NCBI GenBank assembly: GCA_040881945.1
Contig: JBBECF010000212.1
Coordinates: 1-53,437 of the forward strand
Direction: 5' to 3'
From: JBBECF01 sp040881945
GTDB lineage: Bacteria; Pseudomonadota; Alphaproteobacteria; Dongiales; Dongiaceae
DNA length: 53,437 nucleotides
Part shown: positions 35,574-44,626 of the stretch, piece after piece
Layout: the number at the start of each line of letters is the position of its first letter
Position numbering within the stretch: position 1 is the first letter of the stretch
Position numbers and translations under genes: made by a program
Notes under the pieces: generated by a model
Database searches by the model: none
What the model saw: only the letters and a program-made list of their open reading frames with translations
Told to the model about the DNA's origin: nothing

Positions 35574-36203
35574 ATGAGCCACAACACGCTGATACACCGC
35601 CTCGTGCGGCCGGCGATCCGGCCGCTGGCCCGGGCGTCGGTCACGCCCAACCAGGTCACGACGATGCGGCTGGCGGCCGGGCTGGCGGCGGCGGCGGCCT
35701 TCGCGGCCGGCGATTCGTCCTGGCCGTATTGGGGCGCCGGGCTGTTCGTGCTGTCGATGCTCCTCGACCGGATTGACGGCGAACTGGCCCGCGCCACCGG
35801 CAAATCGACCCCCTGGGGGCACCGCTACGACCTGATCTCCGACGGCGCGGTCAACGCGCTGGCCTTCGTCGGTCTCGGCGTCGGGCTTTACGGCGGCAAC
35901 CTCGGCGCCTGGGCGATCGTCCTCGGCCTGGTCGCCGGCGGCGCAGTCGCGGCGGTCATCGCGCTGGTCGTGCGCGTCGAGGACCGCGAAGGCGCGCGCG
36001 CCGCAGAGCTGAAAGGCGTGCCGGGCTTCGACCCCGACGACGCCATGCTGGTCGTGCCCCTGGCCGTGGCGCTGGACGGCGGCGCGCCGCTCCTGGTCGC
36101 CGCCGGCATCGGCGCCCCGCTTTTCGCCGCGGCGATGTTCGGGAAGTGGCTGCCGCGGCTGCGCCGGGGTGCGCGCGGCGCCGCGTCACGTCAGGACGTC
36201 TAA
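35574..36203 (+). CDS. CDP-alcohol phosphatidyltransferase family protein
   Basis: A 209-residue integral membrane enzyme with the complete catalytic motif D-X2-DG-X2-AR-X8-G-X3-D-X3-D at D65 to D90. It transfers a phospho-alcohol between CMP and an acceptor alcohol, as in phospholipid headgroup synthesis. It is not clearly PgsA, PssA or Pcs. GGGAGG about 7 nt before the ATG supports the start. With the nucleotidyltransferase at 33954 it could complete a CDP-alcohol route to an unusual lipid. Confidence 0.85.
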   Translation: MSHNTLIHRLVRPAIRPLARASVTPNQVTTMRLAAGLAAAAAFAAGDSSWPYWGAGLFVLSMLLDRIDGELARATGKSTPWGHRYDLISDGAVNALAFVGLGVGLYGGNLGAWAIVLGLVAGGAVAAVIALVVRVEDREGARAAELKGVPGFDPDDAMLVVPLAVALDGGAPLLVAAGIGAPLFAAAMFGKWLPRLRRGARGAASRQDV

Positions 36204-36215
36204 AGCGGAGGCACC

Positions 36216-36995
36216 ATGGACAAGAGGCTGGACGGAAGGGCGGCGATCGTCACCGGCGGATCGCGCGGCATCGGCAAGGGCATCGTCGAGGTCTTGGCGC
36301 GGGCCGGCGCCAGGGTGTTGTTCACGGACCTGAGCGAGGAGCGCGGCAACGCCACCGTCGCGGAATTCCGCCACGCCGGCCTCGAGGTCTCGTTCCTCAA
36401 GGCCGACACCAGCCGCGCGGCCGACACCGAGGCGACGGCGCGCGCCGCGGTCGAGCGTTACGGCCGCATCGACATCCTCTGCCCCAACGCCGGCATCTAC
36501 CCGGAGACCCGCATCGAGGATATCTCGGAGGCGGAATGGGACGAGGTCTGCGCGGTGAACCTCAAGGGACCGTTCCTGGCGGCGAAGGCCTGCCTACCGC
36601 AGATGAAGCGTCAGCGCGACGGGCGCATCGTCGTCACGTCGTCGATCACCGGGCCGCGCGTCAGCGCCCCGGGCCACGCCCATTACGCGGCGACGAAGGC
36701 CGGGTTGATCGGGTTCATTCGTACCGCCGCGCTGGAATTCGCGCCGCACGGCATCACCGTCAACGCCGTCGAGCCGGGCAACATCCTGACCGAGGGCATG
36801 CGCCAGCACCGCGATCAGGCCTTCATCGACGGCCAGACGGCGGCGGTGCCGCTCGGCCGCCTGGGAACGCCCACGGAGGTCGCCTATGCGGTGCTTTTCC
36901 TCGCCTCGGACGAGGCCCGCTACATCACCGGCCAGAGCATCGTCGTCGATGGCGGCCAGTTGCTGCCGGAGATGCAGGCGGCAATCATTCGCTAA
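36216..36995 (+). CDS. SDR family oxidoreductase
   Basis: Classical short-chain dehydrogenase of 259 residues. TGGSRGIG near the N-terminus binds NAD(P), and the catalytic residues are in SSITGP and YAATK. The C-terminal ITGQSIVVDGG is typical of sugar or 3-oxoacyl reductases. It begins 12 bp after the phosphatidyltransferase stop and may belong to either that gene or the sugar operon that converges on it. The substrate is unknown. Confidence 0.85.
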   Translation: MDKRLDGRAAIVTGGSRGIGKGIVEVLARAGARVLFTDLSEERGNATVAEFRHAGLEVSFLKADTSRAADTEATARAAVERYGRIDILCPNAGIYPETRIEDISEAEWDEVCAVNLKGPFLAAKACLPQMKRQRDGRIVVTSSITGPRVSAPGHAHYAATKAGLIGFIRTAALEFAPHGITVNAVEPGNILTEGMRQHRDQAFIDGQTAAVPLGRLGTPTEVAYAVLFLASDEARYITGQSIVVDGGQLLPEMQAAIIR

Positions 36996-36998
36996 GGC

Positions 36999-37988
36999 TC
37001 AATCGTAGTAGGGCCGCAGCAGCCGGCGCAGCGAGTCGAGCAGAACGGCGAGCAGCACCAGCCCGCCGCGGATCACCTGCAAATAGTAGGGGCCGATCCC
37101 CATGATGTTGATCGCCGTGCCGATGGCGCTCAAGAGCAGCACGCCGGCGAACACGCCGGTCAGGCGGCCGACCCCGCCGCTCAAGGAGACGCCGCCGATG
37201 ACGACCGCGGCGAACACCTCGAACAGCATGCCGGTACCGATATTTGGCGTGGCCCCGTTGGTGCGCGCCGCGATCAGCCAACCGGCGAAACCGGCGAGCG
37301 TGCCGGAGAGCACGAACACCAGATAGAGCGTGCGGTTGACCGCGATCCCGGCACGGTAGGCGGCGGTGACGTTGCCGCCGATGAGATAGAGGTGGCGCCC
37401 GAAGCGGGTGCGGCCGAGCACGAACTGGAACACCAGATAGACCGTGAGCAGGACGATCACGACGATCGGCAGGCCGAAGACGTCGGAATTGGCGACCCAG
37501 CCGAAGATGTCGGGCAGGTTGAAGATCGACCGCCCCTGCGTCAGCGCCAGCGCCAGCCCGCGGACCGCGATATAGGTCGCCAGCGTCGCGATGAACGAGT
37601 TGATGCCGAGCCCGAGGACCAGCCCACCGTTCGCCAGCCCGATCAGCGCGCCGACCGCCAGCGCCACCAGCAGCGTGGCCTCGCCGCTGAACAGCAATCC
37701 CGAGGCCGCCGTCGATTGCCCGGCCAGCCAGGCCACCAGCATCGCCGCCAAGGCCATGACCGATTCGATCGACAGGTCGAGATGGCCGCTGATGATGCAG
37801 AAGGACAGGCCGACGGCGAGAATGCCGACGAAGGTCGCATGGTAGATGATATTGGTGAAGATCGAGACTTGGTAAAAGCCGGGGATCGTCACCGAAAAAA
37901 TGACGAGAATGACGAGCAGGATGGCCCAGACCAGATTGTCCAGGAACAGCCCCAACAGCCGCCGGCGATTGAGTACGGCGAAATTCAT
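36999..37988 (-). CDS. Ribose/fructose-type sugar ABC permease (RbsC/FrcC-like)
   Basis: A 329-residue permease with about ten hydrophobic segments and the CUT2-family block GLSFCIISGHLDLSIES followed later by VVIGGVSLSGGVGRLTGVFAGVL. It is the last gene of the minus-strand operon lactonase-ATPase-binding protein-permease. Its stop lies 3 bp from the stop of the convergent SDR. Confidence 0.88.
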   Translation of the reverse strand: MNFAVLNRRRLLGLFLDNLVWAILLVILVIFSVTIPGFYQVSIFTNIIYHATFVGILAVGLSFCIISGHLDLSIESVMALAAMLVAWLAGQSTAASGLLFSGEATLLVALAVGALIGLANGGLVLGLGINSFIATLATYIAVRGLALALTQGRSIFNLPDIFGWVANSDVFGLPIVVIVLLTVYLVFQFVLGRTRFGRHLYLIGGNVTAAYRAGIAVNRTLYLVFVLSGTLAGFAGWLIAARTNGATPNIGTGMLFEVFAAVVIGGVSLSGGVGRLTGVFAGVLLLSAIGTAINIMGIGPYYLQVIRGGLVLLAVLLDSLRRLLRPYYD

Positions 37989-38048
37989 CTGGCGCGCCAG
38001 CCGCCCCCGGCGCGCCGAAGCGCGCCGGAGGCGGACGGATCCGTGGGT

Positions 38049-39107
38049 CTACGGCACCGGCGTCACCGGCTGGGCCGGCGGCGTCAGGTTGCCCCAGTTC
38101 GCCGTGTCGTCGACATTGGCCGCGGTGATGGCGTGGCCGGGCACCTTCAGGTTCGGCCCCCATTTCTCGACCGACAGCGTCGACGGCAAACCGATGATGT
38201 CGTAGCTGCCGGGCGCGAGCGGCTCCTTGCGGACGATCTTGTCGAGAAACATCGCCAGGCCATAGACCTGGCCGTAGAGCGGCTGCTCGACCACGACCTG
38301 GGCCCAGCCCTCGCGGATCAGGTCGAGCCCGACCGGCATGCCGGCCGACATCAGTAGCATGATGTCGCCCTTCTTGTAGCCGTGCTTCTCCAGCACCTGC
38401 ACCACCGGCGGGCCAAGGTGGTCGGCGTGCATGAAGATGAAGTCGATGTCCTTGTTCACCTGGAGCTGGTCGTCGGCGATGTTCGCCGCGTTGACCGGTT
38501 CCCACATGACCGCCGGCTTGGTGATGACCGCGATGTCGAGGTACTGCTTGATCACTTCCTGGAAGCCGTCCTCGATGTCGAGGGTATAGGCGTCGCCGGG
38601 GTCGCCCATGATGTCGAGCACCTTGCCCTTGGGCGCGCCGTGGCGCTCGGTCAGCAGGCGCACGATTTCCTTGCCGGACATGCGTCCGATCTCGACCGTG
38701 CCGGCCACCGAAGTGAGATCGACCTCGGTGTCCTTGATCTGGCGGTCGTAGATCAGCACCGGGATGCCGGCCGCCCGCGCCTTCTGGATGCCCGGGATGA
38801 TCGTCGAGAAGTCGACGGCCGCGAGGACGATCGCCGCGGGCTTGAGCGCGATGATGTTGTCGAACTGGTTGAGCTGCTCGTCGGCCCGGTTCAGCGCATC
38901 CAGCGTCGTCACCTTGTAGCCCAGGCTGCCGACTGCCTTCTCGATCATGTTCTTGCTCTCGACCTGGAACTCGTCGAACAGCGTCGGCGCCAGGTAATAG
39001 ACCGTCCCCTTGTCCTGCGCCGCGGCCGGTCCGAAGACCGCGACCAGCAGGACCGCGGCCGCGACGAGCGAGCGCAGTCCTGCGAGAGTCGGAAATGCTG
39101 ATTTCAT
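38049..39107 (-). CDS. Sugar ABC transporter substrate-binding protein (RbsB-like)
   Basis: Periplasmic type I binding protein of 352 residues with a signal peptide ending in PAAAQ near residue 31. Blocks such as LKPAAIVLAAVDFSTIIPGIQKARAAGIPV are typical of pentose/hexose binding proteins. GGAGG 8 nt before ATG 39107 decides the start against a longer frame. Its permease, ATPase and lactonase partners are in the same operon. Confidence 0.88.
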   Translation of the reverse strand: MKSAFPTLAGLRSLVAAAVLLVAVFGPAAAQDKGTVYYLAPTLFDEFQVESKNMIEKAVGSLGYKVTTLDALNRADEQLNQFDNIIALKPAAIVLAAVDFSTIIPGIQKARAAGIPVLIYDRQIKDTEVDLTSVAGTVEIGRMSGKEIVRLLTERHGAPKGKVLDIMGDPGDAYTLDIEDGFQEVIKQYLDIAVITKPAVMWEPVNAANIADDQLQVNKDIDFIFMHADHLGPPVVQVLEKHGYKKGDIMLLMSAGMPVGLDLIREGWAQVVVEQPLYGQVYGLAMFLDKIVRKEPLAPGSYDIIGLPSTLSVEKWGPNLKVPGHAITAANVDDTANWGNLTPPAQPVTPVP

Positions 39108-39198
39108 GTCGTGAACCTCCCTGCCAGACGTGACGTTATGGTCGAACGGCGTGCCTTTGCCGCCCATAGATTCCGGGATATTGCCCTCCGCCGCCTCG

Positions 39199-39960
39199 TC
39201 AGGCCCGGTTCCTGAACGAAACGTCGCCGGTAATCAGGCCGACCAGGCCGTCGGTCGTCGCCGCGGCGCGCGGCATGTCGCCGACGACGCGGCCCTGCCG
39301 CATCACGACGATGTGGTCGGCGATCTGCAACGCGTGGCCGAGGTTATGGGTGATGACCATGATCGACAACCCCTCGGTCTTGACGCGCTGGATCAACTCC
39401 AGCCCCTTCGTCGTCTGCTCGACGCCGAGGGCGGCAAAGGGTTCGTCGAGCAGCGCCAGCCGGCCGCCCCAGGCGACGAAGCGGCACAGCTCGATCGCCT
39501 GCCGCTGGCCGCCGGACAGGAATTCGACGTTGGTCAGCACCGAGGGGATCTTCGCGCCGATCCGGCGCAACGCCTCCTCGGTCCGCGTCTGCATGTCGCG
39601 TTCCCGCAATACGCTGAAGCCGAGCATCCGGCGGCACAGCTCCCGGCCCATGAAGAAGTTGGCGACGACGTTCATGTTCTCGCACAGCGACAGGTCCTGG
39701 TACACCGTCTCGATGCCCAGCCGCTTCGAATCGGCGGGGTTGTGGATGTGCACCGGACGGCCGTCGAAGGCCAAACCGCCGCGGTCCGGCACGCAGGTCC
39801 CCGAGATTACCTTGACCAGGGTGGACTTGCCGGCGCCGTTGTCGCCGAGCAACGCCACGACCTCGCCGCGGGCGATGTCGAAGCCGGCGTCGTCGAGCGC
39901 CTGGACCGCGCCGAAGCGTTTCGACACCCCCTCGATCCGCAGCAACGGCACGCCGCCCAT
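39199..39960 (-). CDS. Sugar ABC transporter ATP-binding protein, single-domain
   Basis: A 253-residue ATPase with Walker A GDNGAGKST (39-47), signature LSGGQRQAIEL and Walker B LALLDEPFAALG. It is half the length of RbsA/XylG-type ATPases, as in the FrcA group, so it must work as a homodimer. The loop VYQDLSLCENMNVVANFFMGREL is a FrcA-like hallmark. It begins 3 bp after the lactonase stop. Confidence 0.9.
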   Translation of the reverse strand: MGGVPLLRIEGVSKRFGAVQALDDAGFDIARGEVVALLGDNGAGKSTLVKVISGTCVPDRGGLAFDGRPVHIHNPADSKRLGIETVYQDLSLCENMNVVANFFMGRELCRRMLGFSVLRERDMQTRTEEALRRIGAKIPSVLTNVEFLSGGQRQAIELCRFVAWGGRLALLDEPFAALGVEQTTKGLELIQRVKTEGLSIMVITHNLGHALQIADHIVVMRQGRVVGDMPRAAATTDGLVGLITGDVSFRNRA

Positions 39961-39963
39961 CGC

Positions 39964-40857
39964 CTAGCCCGCGAACTGTCCGTCGGGCAGGCCCCGGACG
40001 CCGGCATCGACGGCGAAGATGCCGCCGGCCAACGGCTGCTCGGCGAGCTCCGCCGCGTCGAGGCCGTAGCGTGCCGTGGTGACGTACAGCACGTCGAGGT
40101 CGGGGCCGGCGAAGATCGCGCTGGTCACCCGCCGGCAGGGCAGCTCGACGATCCGGTCAATGCTGCCGTCCGGCGCCCAACGGATCAGGCAGCCGCCGTC
40201 CCACCGGGCGTTCCACAGGAAACCCTCGGCGTCGATGGTCGAGCCGTCCGGGACGCCGTAGCCGGCGGTCTTCGCGAAGGTCCGCCGGTTGGCGACGGCG
40301 CCGGTCCGCGCATCGAAGTCGTAGGCGTAGATCGCGTCGAAGGTGTCGCCGAAATACATCGTCCGGTCGTCCGGGCTCCAGGCAAAGGTGTTGGCGATGC
40401 CGAGCCCGTCTTCCATGCGGTGGGCGGCGCCGTCCGGATCGACGCGATAGAGCGCCCCGGTGTTGGCGGTGATCGGCACCTCGCTGCCGTCCGCGGCGAA
40501 GTTGTTCATCATCGTGCCGTACCAGAACCGGCCCTGGCGATCGCATTTTCCGTCGTTCGAACGGTTGCCGGGCCTGTCGGCCTCGGGCGCGACGAAGCGT
40601 TCGAGCCGGCCGCTCGGTGGGTCGAAGAAGTCGATGCCGCTGGCCGAGGCGACGATCAGCCCGCCCCTGGCGCGCACCGCCAGCGTCGTCACCATTTCGG
40701 GCATCGACCAGCTCTCGGTTTCGCCGGTCGCCGGGCGCCAGCGGTGGATGCGCTTGGCCGGCACATCGGTCCAATAGAGCGCGCCTTCCGCCGGGTGCCA
40801 GGTCGGCCCCTCGCCCAGCCAGCACTTGCAGTCGAGGACGCACTCCACGGCCACCAT
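39964..40857 (-). CDS. SMP-30/gluconolactonase family protein
   Basis: A 297-residue six-bladed beta-propeller lactonase. The metal ligand E16 is in LGEGPTWHP; an Asn in GIANTFAWSPD and an Asp in PDGSTIDAEG complete the site. It hydrolyses sugar lactones to aldonates after oxidation by a dehydrogenase such as the SDRs at 36216 or 45406. It is the first gene of a sugar ABC operon. Confidence 0.9.
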   Translation of the reverse strand: MVAVECVLDCKCWLGEGPTWHPAEGALYWTDVPAKRIHRWRPATGETESWSMPEMVTTLAVRARGGLIVASASGIDFFDPPSGRLERFVAPEADRPGNRSNDGKCDRQGRFWYGTMMNNFAADGSEVPITANTGALYRVDPDGAAHRMEDGLGIANTFAWSPDDRTMYFGDTFDAIYAYDFDARTGAVANRRTFAKTAGYGVPDGSTIDAEGFLWNARWDGGCLIRWAPDGSIDRIVELPCRRVTSAIFAGPDLDVLYVTTARYGLDAAELAEQPLAGGIFAVDAGVRGLPDGQFAG

Positions 40858-41214
40858 CCCCGCCTCCCCATCGCGACCCTGGCCGCGATCCTATCGGCTC
40901 CTGCCGGCGTATGACAAGGCGCTGTCCGGGTCGGGACGCATTGCCGGCCGAGCTCGACGCCCTGCTCCAGCAGCTCCTCCGCGACTCGGCCAATCTCGCC
41001 CTGCTGTTCCGCCACGCCGACGTGGCGATCCCGAGCGAGCCGCAGTAGCGCCGTGCCGGCCGGCCGAACAGCCGGATTGTCTGGCTGGCACAACGGAATT
41101 ATGCAAATCTTGGCGAAGCTGGCCGGGGCTGTCGTAGGACAGTGCCGCCAGGGGCGCCGGCGAACGGCCGGGCGCCGAAGATCGAAGGGAATCACGACAG
41201 GGAGGACTTAGGCC
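40858..41214. promoter_or_regulatory. Divergent intergenic region between two sugar operons
   Basis: This 357-bp region has no convincing complete gene. A 45-codon plus-strand frame (40911-41048) has protein-like composition at its end (ELDALLQQLLRDSANLALLF) but no ribosome binding site or known family; it may be a gene remnant. The right half carries a good promoter candidate for the binding-protein gene at 41215. Confidence 0.4.
41077..41105 (+). promoter_or_regulatory. Putative sigma-70 promoter for the second sugar ABC operon
   Basis: TTGTCT (41077-41082) and TATGCA (41100-41105) are spaced by exactly 17 bp, placing a transcription start near 41112, about 100 bp before the ATG at 41215. 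Confidence 0.45.
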
Positions 41215-42297
41215 ATGAACCGGAGAACGCTGTTTTCAACGATTGTCGGAGTCGCCGCGCTGCTCGCCGCGCCGGCCTGGGCGCAATCCACCGGGACGGT
41301 CTCGAAGGCCGTCGGCGGCTACAGTTTCGACGAGGCGGCGAAGGCATCGCCCGACACCAAGAACCATCGCTCCAACGACGGCAAGCTGACCTTTGCCATC
41401 GTCACCCACACGGCCGGCAACGGGTTCTTCGACCCGACCTATGTCGGCGCCAAGGTCGCCGCGGACGCCTTCGGCATCAACCTGCTCATGCTCGGCTCCG
41501 AGGCGCCGGTCGATGACATCCCGCGCTCGCTCGAGATCATCAACCAGTTGATGCAGGACCCGACGCTCGACGGGCTGATCATGACCACACCGCAGTCGGG
41601 CGCCTATGACGACATCGTCGCCAAGGCCTTCGAGCTCGGCATCCCCGTCGCCACCACCAACAGCTTCGACCCGGTGATCAAGAACCGCAACCAGATCAGC
41701 CACACCGGCCAGCAGGCGGCGGCGGCGGCGATCGGCGGTGAGGCGATGGCGAACTGCGCGCTTGCGCTCGGCAAGACCGGGACGCTGCTCTTTCCCAGCA
41801 CCACCACGCTCGGCAATGTCGAGGTCAACAACCGGGTGACGGCGGCGTTCCAGGCCGCGGTCGAGACCCTGAAGCGCGCCGGCAAGCTCGCCGACTATAA
41901 GATCGACGCCGGGCCGACCAACATCGGCGTCGACGTCGATCCGAACAACCCGACCGGCTCGATCGTCAGCCTGATCGAGTCGCGCGGCGACGTCGTCGGC
42001 CTGTTCGGCGCCAACGCCTTCGTCACGCCGGCGATCGCCGATGCGGTGGCGCAGCTCGGCGTCGGCGACAAGATCTGCACCTATGGCTTCGATCTCGGGC
42101 CGAAGCAGCTCGATGCGATTCGCAAGGGCGATCTCGACGGGTCGCTGGGCCAGCAGCCGTTCCTGCAAGGTTTCTGGCCGGTGACGATGCTGTACCTGCA
42201 GATCGATCGCGGCGTGTCCGCCGCCGATCTCGATACCAAGGCGCAGCTGGTCACCAGGGACAACGTCGACACGGTCGGCAAGCGTTTCGAGAACTAG
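41215..42297 (+). CDS. Sugar ABC transporter substrate-binding protein (RbsB/FrcB-like)
   Basis: Periplasmic binding protein of 360 residues with signal peptide ending AAPAWAQ (residue 23 to 24). FAIVTHTAGNGFFDPTYVGAK and DGLIMTTPQSGAYDDIVAKAFELGIPV are the sugar-binding type I repeats. GGGAGGA at 41200-41206 supports the start. It is followed by a stem-loop and then a fused permease, an ATPase and an SDR in one operon. Confidence 0.9.
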   Translation: MNRRTLFSTIVGVAALLAAPAWAQSTGTVSKAVGGYSFDEAAKASPDTKNHRSNDGKLTFAIVTHTAGNGFFDPTYVGAKVAADAFGINLLMLGSEAPVDDIPRSLEIINQLMQDPTLDGLIMTTPQSGAYDDIVAKAFELGIPVATTNSFDPVIKNRNQISHTGQQAAAAAIGGEAMANCALALGKTGTLLFPSTTTLGNVEVNNRVTAAFQAAVETLKRAGKLADYKIDAGPTNIGVDVDPNNPTGSIVSLIESRGDVVGLFGANAFVTPAIADAVAQLGVGDKICTYGFDLGPKQLDAIRKGDLDGSLGQQPFLQGFWPVTMLYLQIDRGVSAADLDTKAQLVTRDNVDTVGKRFEN

Positions 42298-42315
42298 GCC
42301 GTCCGCGCGTGGACT

Positions 42316-42346
42316 CATAGGGGCGGGTTGACAGCCCGCCCCTATG
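42316..42346 (+). repeat. Perfect 12-bp stem-loop between binding-protein and permease genes
   Basis: CATAGGGGCGGG (42316-42327) pairs perfectly with CCCGCCCCTATG (42335-42346) across a 7-nt loop TTGACAG. It starts 19 bp after the binding-protein stop. Such hairpins protect the upstream mRNA and lower expression of downstream permease genes. The sequence also looks like a REP-type mobile palindrome. There is no T-run, so full termination is unlikely. Confidence 0.75.
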
Positions 42347-42376
42347 CCGCGCGGTCCGTCGCGCCGCGATCGACCG

Positions 42377-44626
42377 ATGACACGAACGCCGCCGCGCCCT
42401 TCCGGCATCTTCGGCAGCTGGGAGTTCGGGCTGCTCGTCTTCATGGCGCTGCTCTATCTGGTCGGCGCCTGGATCAATCCGCAGTTCTTCGGCAACGCCG
42501 ACGCCTTTATCAGCGTCATGCGCGACGCGGCGCGCTTCGGCGTCATGGCCGTCGGCATGTCCTTCGTCATCATCAACCGCGATCTCGATCTGTCGGTGGG
42601 TTCGACCCTCGGGTTGTCGTCGGTGATCTTCTCGCTCGCCGTCGCGCCCAGCTATTACGACCTGTCGCCGTGGCTGGCGGTCGGGTTCTGCCTGGCGCTT
42701 GGGCTGGCGATCGGCCTCGTCAACGGGGTGCTGGTCACCTATCTGCGGGTGCCGGCCTTCATCGCGACGTTGACCACGCTGTTCATCGGCCGCGGTCTGG
42801 TGCTGGGCCTGACCGGCGGGCAGAACATCGGCTTCGCCGAAAAGGCGCGGGATTACAGCTTTTTTGCCATCGGCGAGACCAACGCGCTCGGCTTCAACAA
42901 TCAGATTCTGCTGTTTCTGATCGTCGCCGCGCTCGGCGGGGTGGTGCTGGCGCGCACCCGCTGGGGCTATGAGACCTATGCGACCGGCGGCAACGCCACC
43001 GCCGCGGCCTATGCCGGCATCGACACCGACCTGGTCCGCATCCGCGGTTTCGTCATCTCGTCCTTGTGCGCCGCGCTGGCCGGCCTGATGAACATGGCGC
43101 AGGACAAGGGCGTCCACAGCCAGTACGGTCAGGGCCACGAGCTCATCGTCATCGCCGCGGTGATCATCGGCGGCGCCAGCATCCTGGGCGGCCGCGGCCG
43201 AATTCTTGGCTCCTGTCTCGGCGCCGTCCTGATCGTGCTGATCGACAAGGTGCTGCGCGAGGGCGTGCCGATAACGCGCGTGATCGACATCGGCGGCGAG
43301 CTGCTCGAAGTCCAGGCGATGGCCCAGTTGCCGCCGGGGGCGGTGCCGGCCTTCCTCGGCCTCATCCTGGTCGCCGCCGTGCTGGTCGAACCGTGGGTGA
43401 TCCGGCGGCGGCTGGCGGCCCGCCTGGTCGCGCGCCTGCGCGGCCTGCCGCCGCCGCCGATCGTTCCCGACACCGTGGCGATCGAGGCGCCGCGCACCCA
43501 TGGCAGCCAGTTCGCCGCGCGCGGGGCCCAGCGGGGCGGCCTGGCCCGGCTGCTCGGCTATCGCGAGACGGCGGCGGTCGTCTTCGTCATCGTGCTCTGG
43601 CTCATCGGCTTCTATCTGCGGCCGGACTTCTGGGGCAGCCTCGACAACAGCTTCAACCTGCTGCTGGCGTTCAGCGAGATCGGCCTGATGGCGGTCGGCA
43701 TGACCTATGTCATCCGCAACGGCGACATCGACCTGTCGGTGGGCGCGGTGCTGGCGCTGTCCGGCTCGACTGCCGCCTTCATGATGAAGATGATGGCGGC
43801 CGATCCGGCCCTTGCGGCGCTCGCCGGGTTCCTCGCCGGCACGCTGGCGGGCGTCGTCAACGGCTTCCTCTCGACCAAGGCGCGGCTGCCCGCCTTCGTC
43901 GCCACGCTGTGCATGTTCTACATCGCGCGCGGGGTCGCCGCCTGGCTGGTCGGGGGGCGTCAGCTCAATCAGTTCCCCGAAAGCTACAATCTGCTCGGCC
44001 GCAAGCTGATCGAGGTGCTGCGCGCCTGGGACATGGCGCCGGCGCCGGGCGGCTTCGCCGCCGATCTCGCCGCCGCCATGAGCACGCAGACGTTGATCCT
44101 GTTCGTCATCGCGCTCGTTTTCGGCGTGATCCTGTGGCGCACGCCGTTCGGCTATATGGTGACCGCGACCGGCGGCAATCGGCGCGCCGCCGGCTACGCC
44201 GGCATCGACACCGACCGGGTGCGCTTCCTGAGCCTGCTGTTCTCGGCGATGTGCGCCTCGCTCGCCGGCCTCATCTACATCGCCTATTTCCGTTCGTTCA
44301 ATCCGTCGGCGGGCATGCTGCGCGAACTGGATGTCATCGCCGCGGTGGTGATCGGCGGCGGCAGCATCTTCGGCGGCTACGGCTCGGTGCTTGGCGCGCT
44401 CGCCGGGACCCTGGTGATCACCCTGATCCGCGCGTTGCTGTCGCTGCAAATCATTGCCGCCGACGGCAGTTCCTTCGTCATGCCGCAGCATTGGGTCAAC
44501 GTCTCGATCGGCGGTATCCTGATCGTCGCCGTGCTCAGCGACATCTGGCTGCGTCAGGAGCGCCTGTTCCAGCGCCTGGCACACCGTTTCGGCGCCGCGG
44601 GCCGCCGCCGCGAGGCAACCGCATGA
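42377..44626 (+). CDS. Fused double-length sugar ABC permease (two RbsC-like domains)
   Basis: A 749-residue protein made of two homologous CUT2 permease domains (about 10-345 and 390-740). The block NRDLDLSVGSTLGLSS near residue 68 recurs as NGDIDLSVGAVLALSG near 449, and ATGGN..AA.YAGIDTD and IIGGASILGGRG versus VIGGGSIFGGYG also repeat. The domains are joined by a basic linker. Normal permeases of this family are ~330 residues and dimerise, so this one supplies the whole channel. I chose ATG 42377 rather than 42344, which overlaps the stem-loop. Its stop overlaps the ATPase start. Confidence 0.88.
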   Translation: MTRTPPRPSGIFGSWEFGLLVFMALLYLVGAWINPQFFGNADAFISVMRDAARFGVMAVGMSFVIINRDLDLSVGSTLGLSSVIFSLAVAPSYYDLSPWLAVGFCLALGLAIGLVNGVLVTYLRVPAFIATLTTLFIGRGLVLGLTGGQNIGFAEKARDYSFFAIGETNALGFNNQILLFLIVAALGGVVLARTRWGYETYATGGNATAAAYAGIDTDLVRIRGFVISSLCAALAGLMNMAQDKGVHSQYGQGHELIVIAAVIIGGASILGGRGRILGSCLGAVLIVLIDKVLREGVPITRVIDIGGELLEVQAMAQLPPGAVPAFLGLILVAAVLVEPWVIRRRLAARLVARLRGLPPPPIVPDTVAIEAPRTHGSQFAARGAQRGGLARLLGYRETAAVVFVIVLWLIGFYLRPDFWGSLDNSFNLLLAFSEIGLMAVGMTYVIRNGDIDLSVGAVLALSGSTAAFMMKMMAADPALAALAGFLAGTLAGVVNGFLSTKARLPAFVATLCMFYIARGVAAWLVGGRQLNQFPESYNLLGRKLIEVLRAWDMAPAPGGFAADLAAAMSTQTLILFVIALVFGVILWRTPFGYMVTATGGNRRAAGYAGIDTDRVRFLSLLFSAMCASLAGLIYIAYFRSFNPSAGMLRELDVIAAVVIGGGSIFGGYGSVLGALAGTLVITLIRALLSLQIIAADGSSFVMPQHWVNVSIGGILIVAVLSDIWLRQERLFQRLAHRFGAAGRRREATA

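Noticed and set aside
40911..41048. 45-codon frame between the two sugar operons
   Set aside because: The end looks protein-like but there is no ribosome binding site or known family; kept only as a possible remnant in the intergenic entry.
41087..41105. Sigma-54 promoter (TGGCAC ... TGCA)
   Set aside because: The GG and GC elements are 14 nt apart instead of 10, so the spacing is wrong; a sigma-70 reading with 17-bp spacing fits better.
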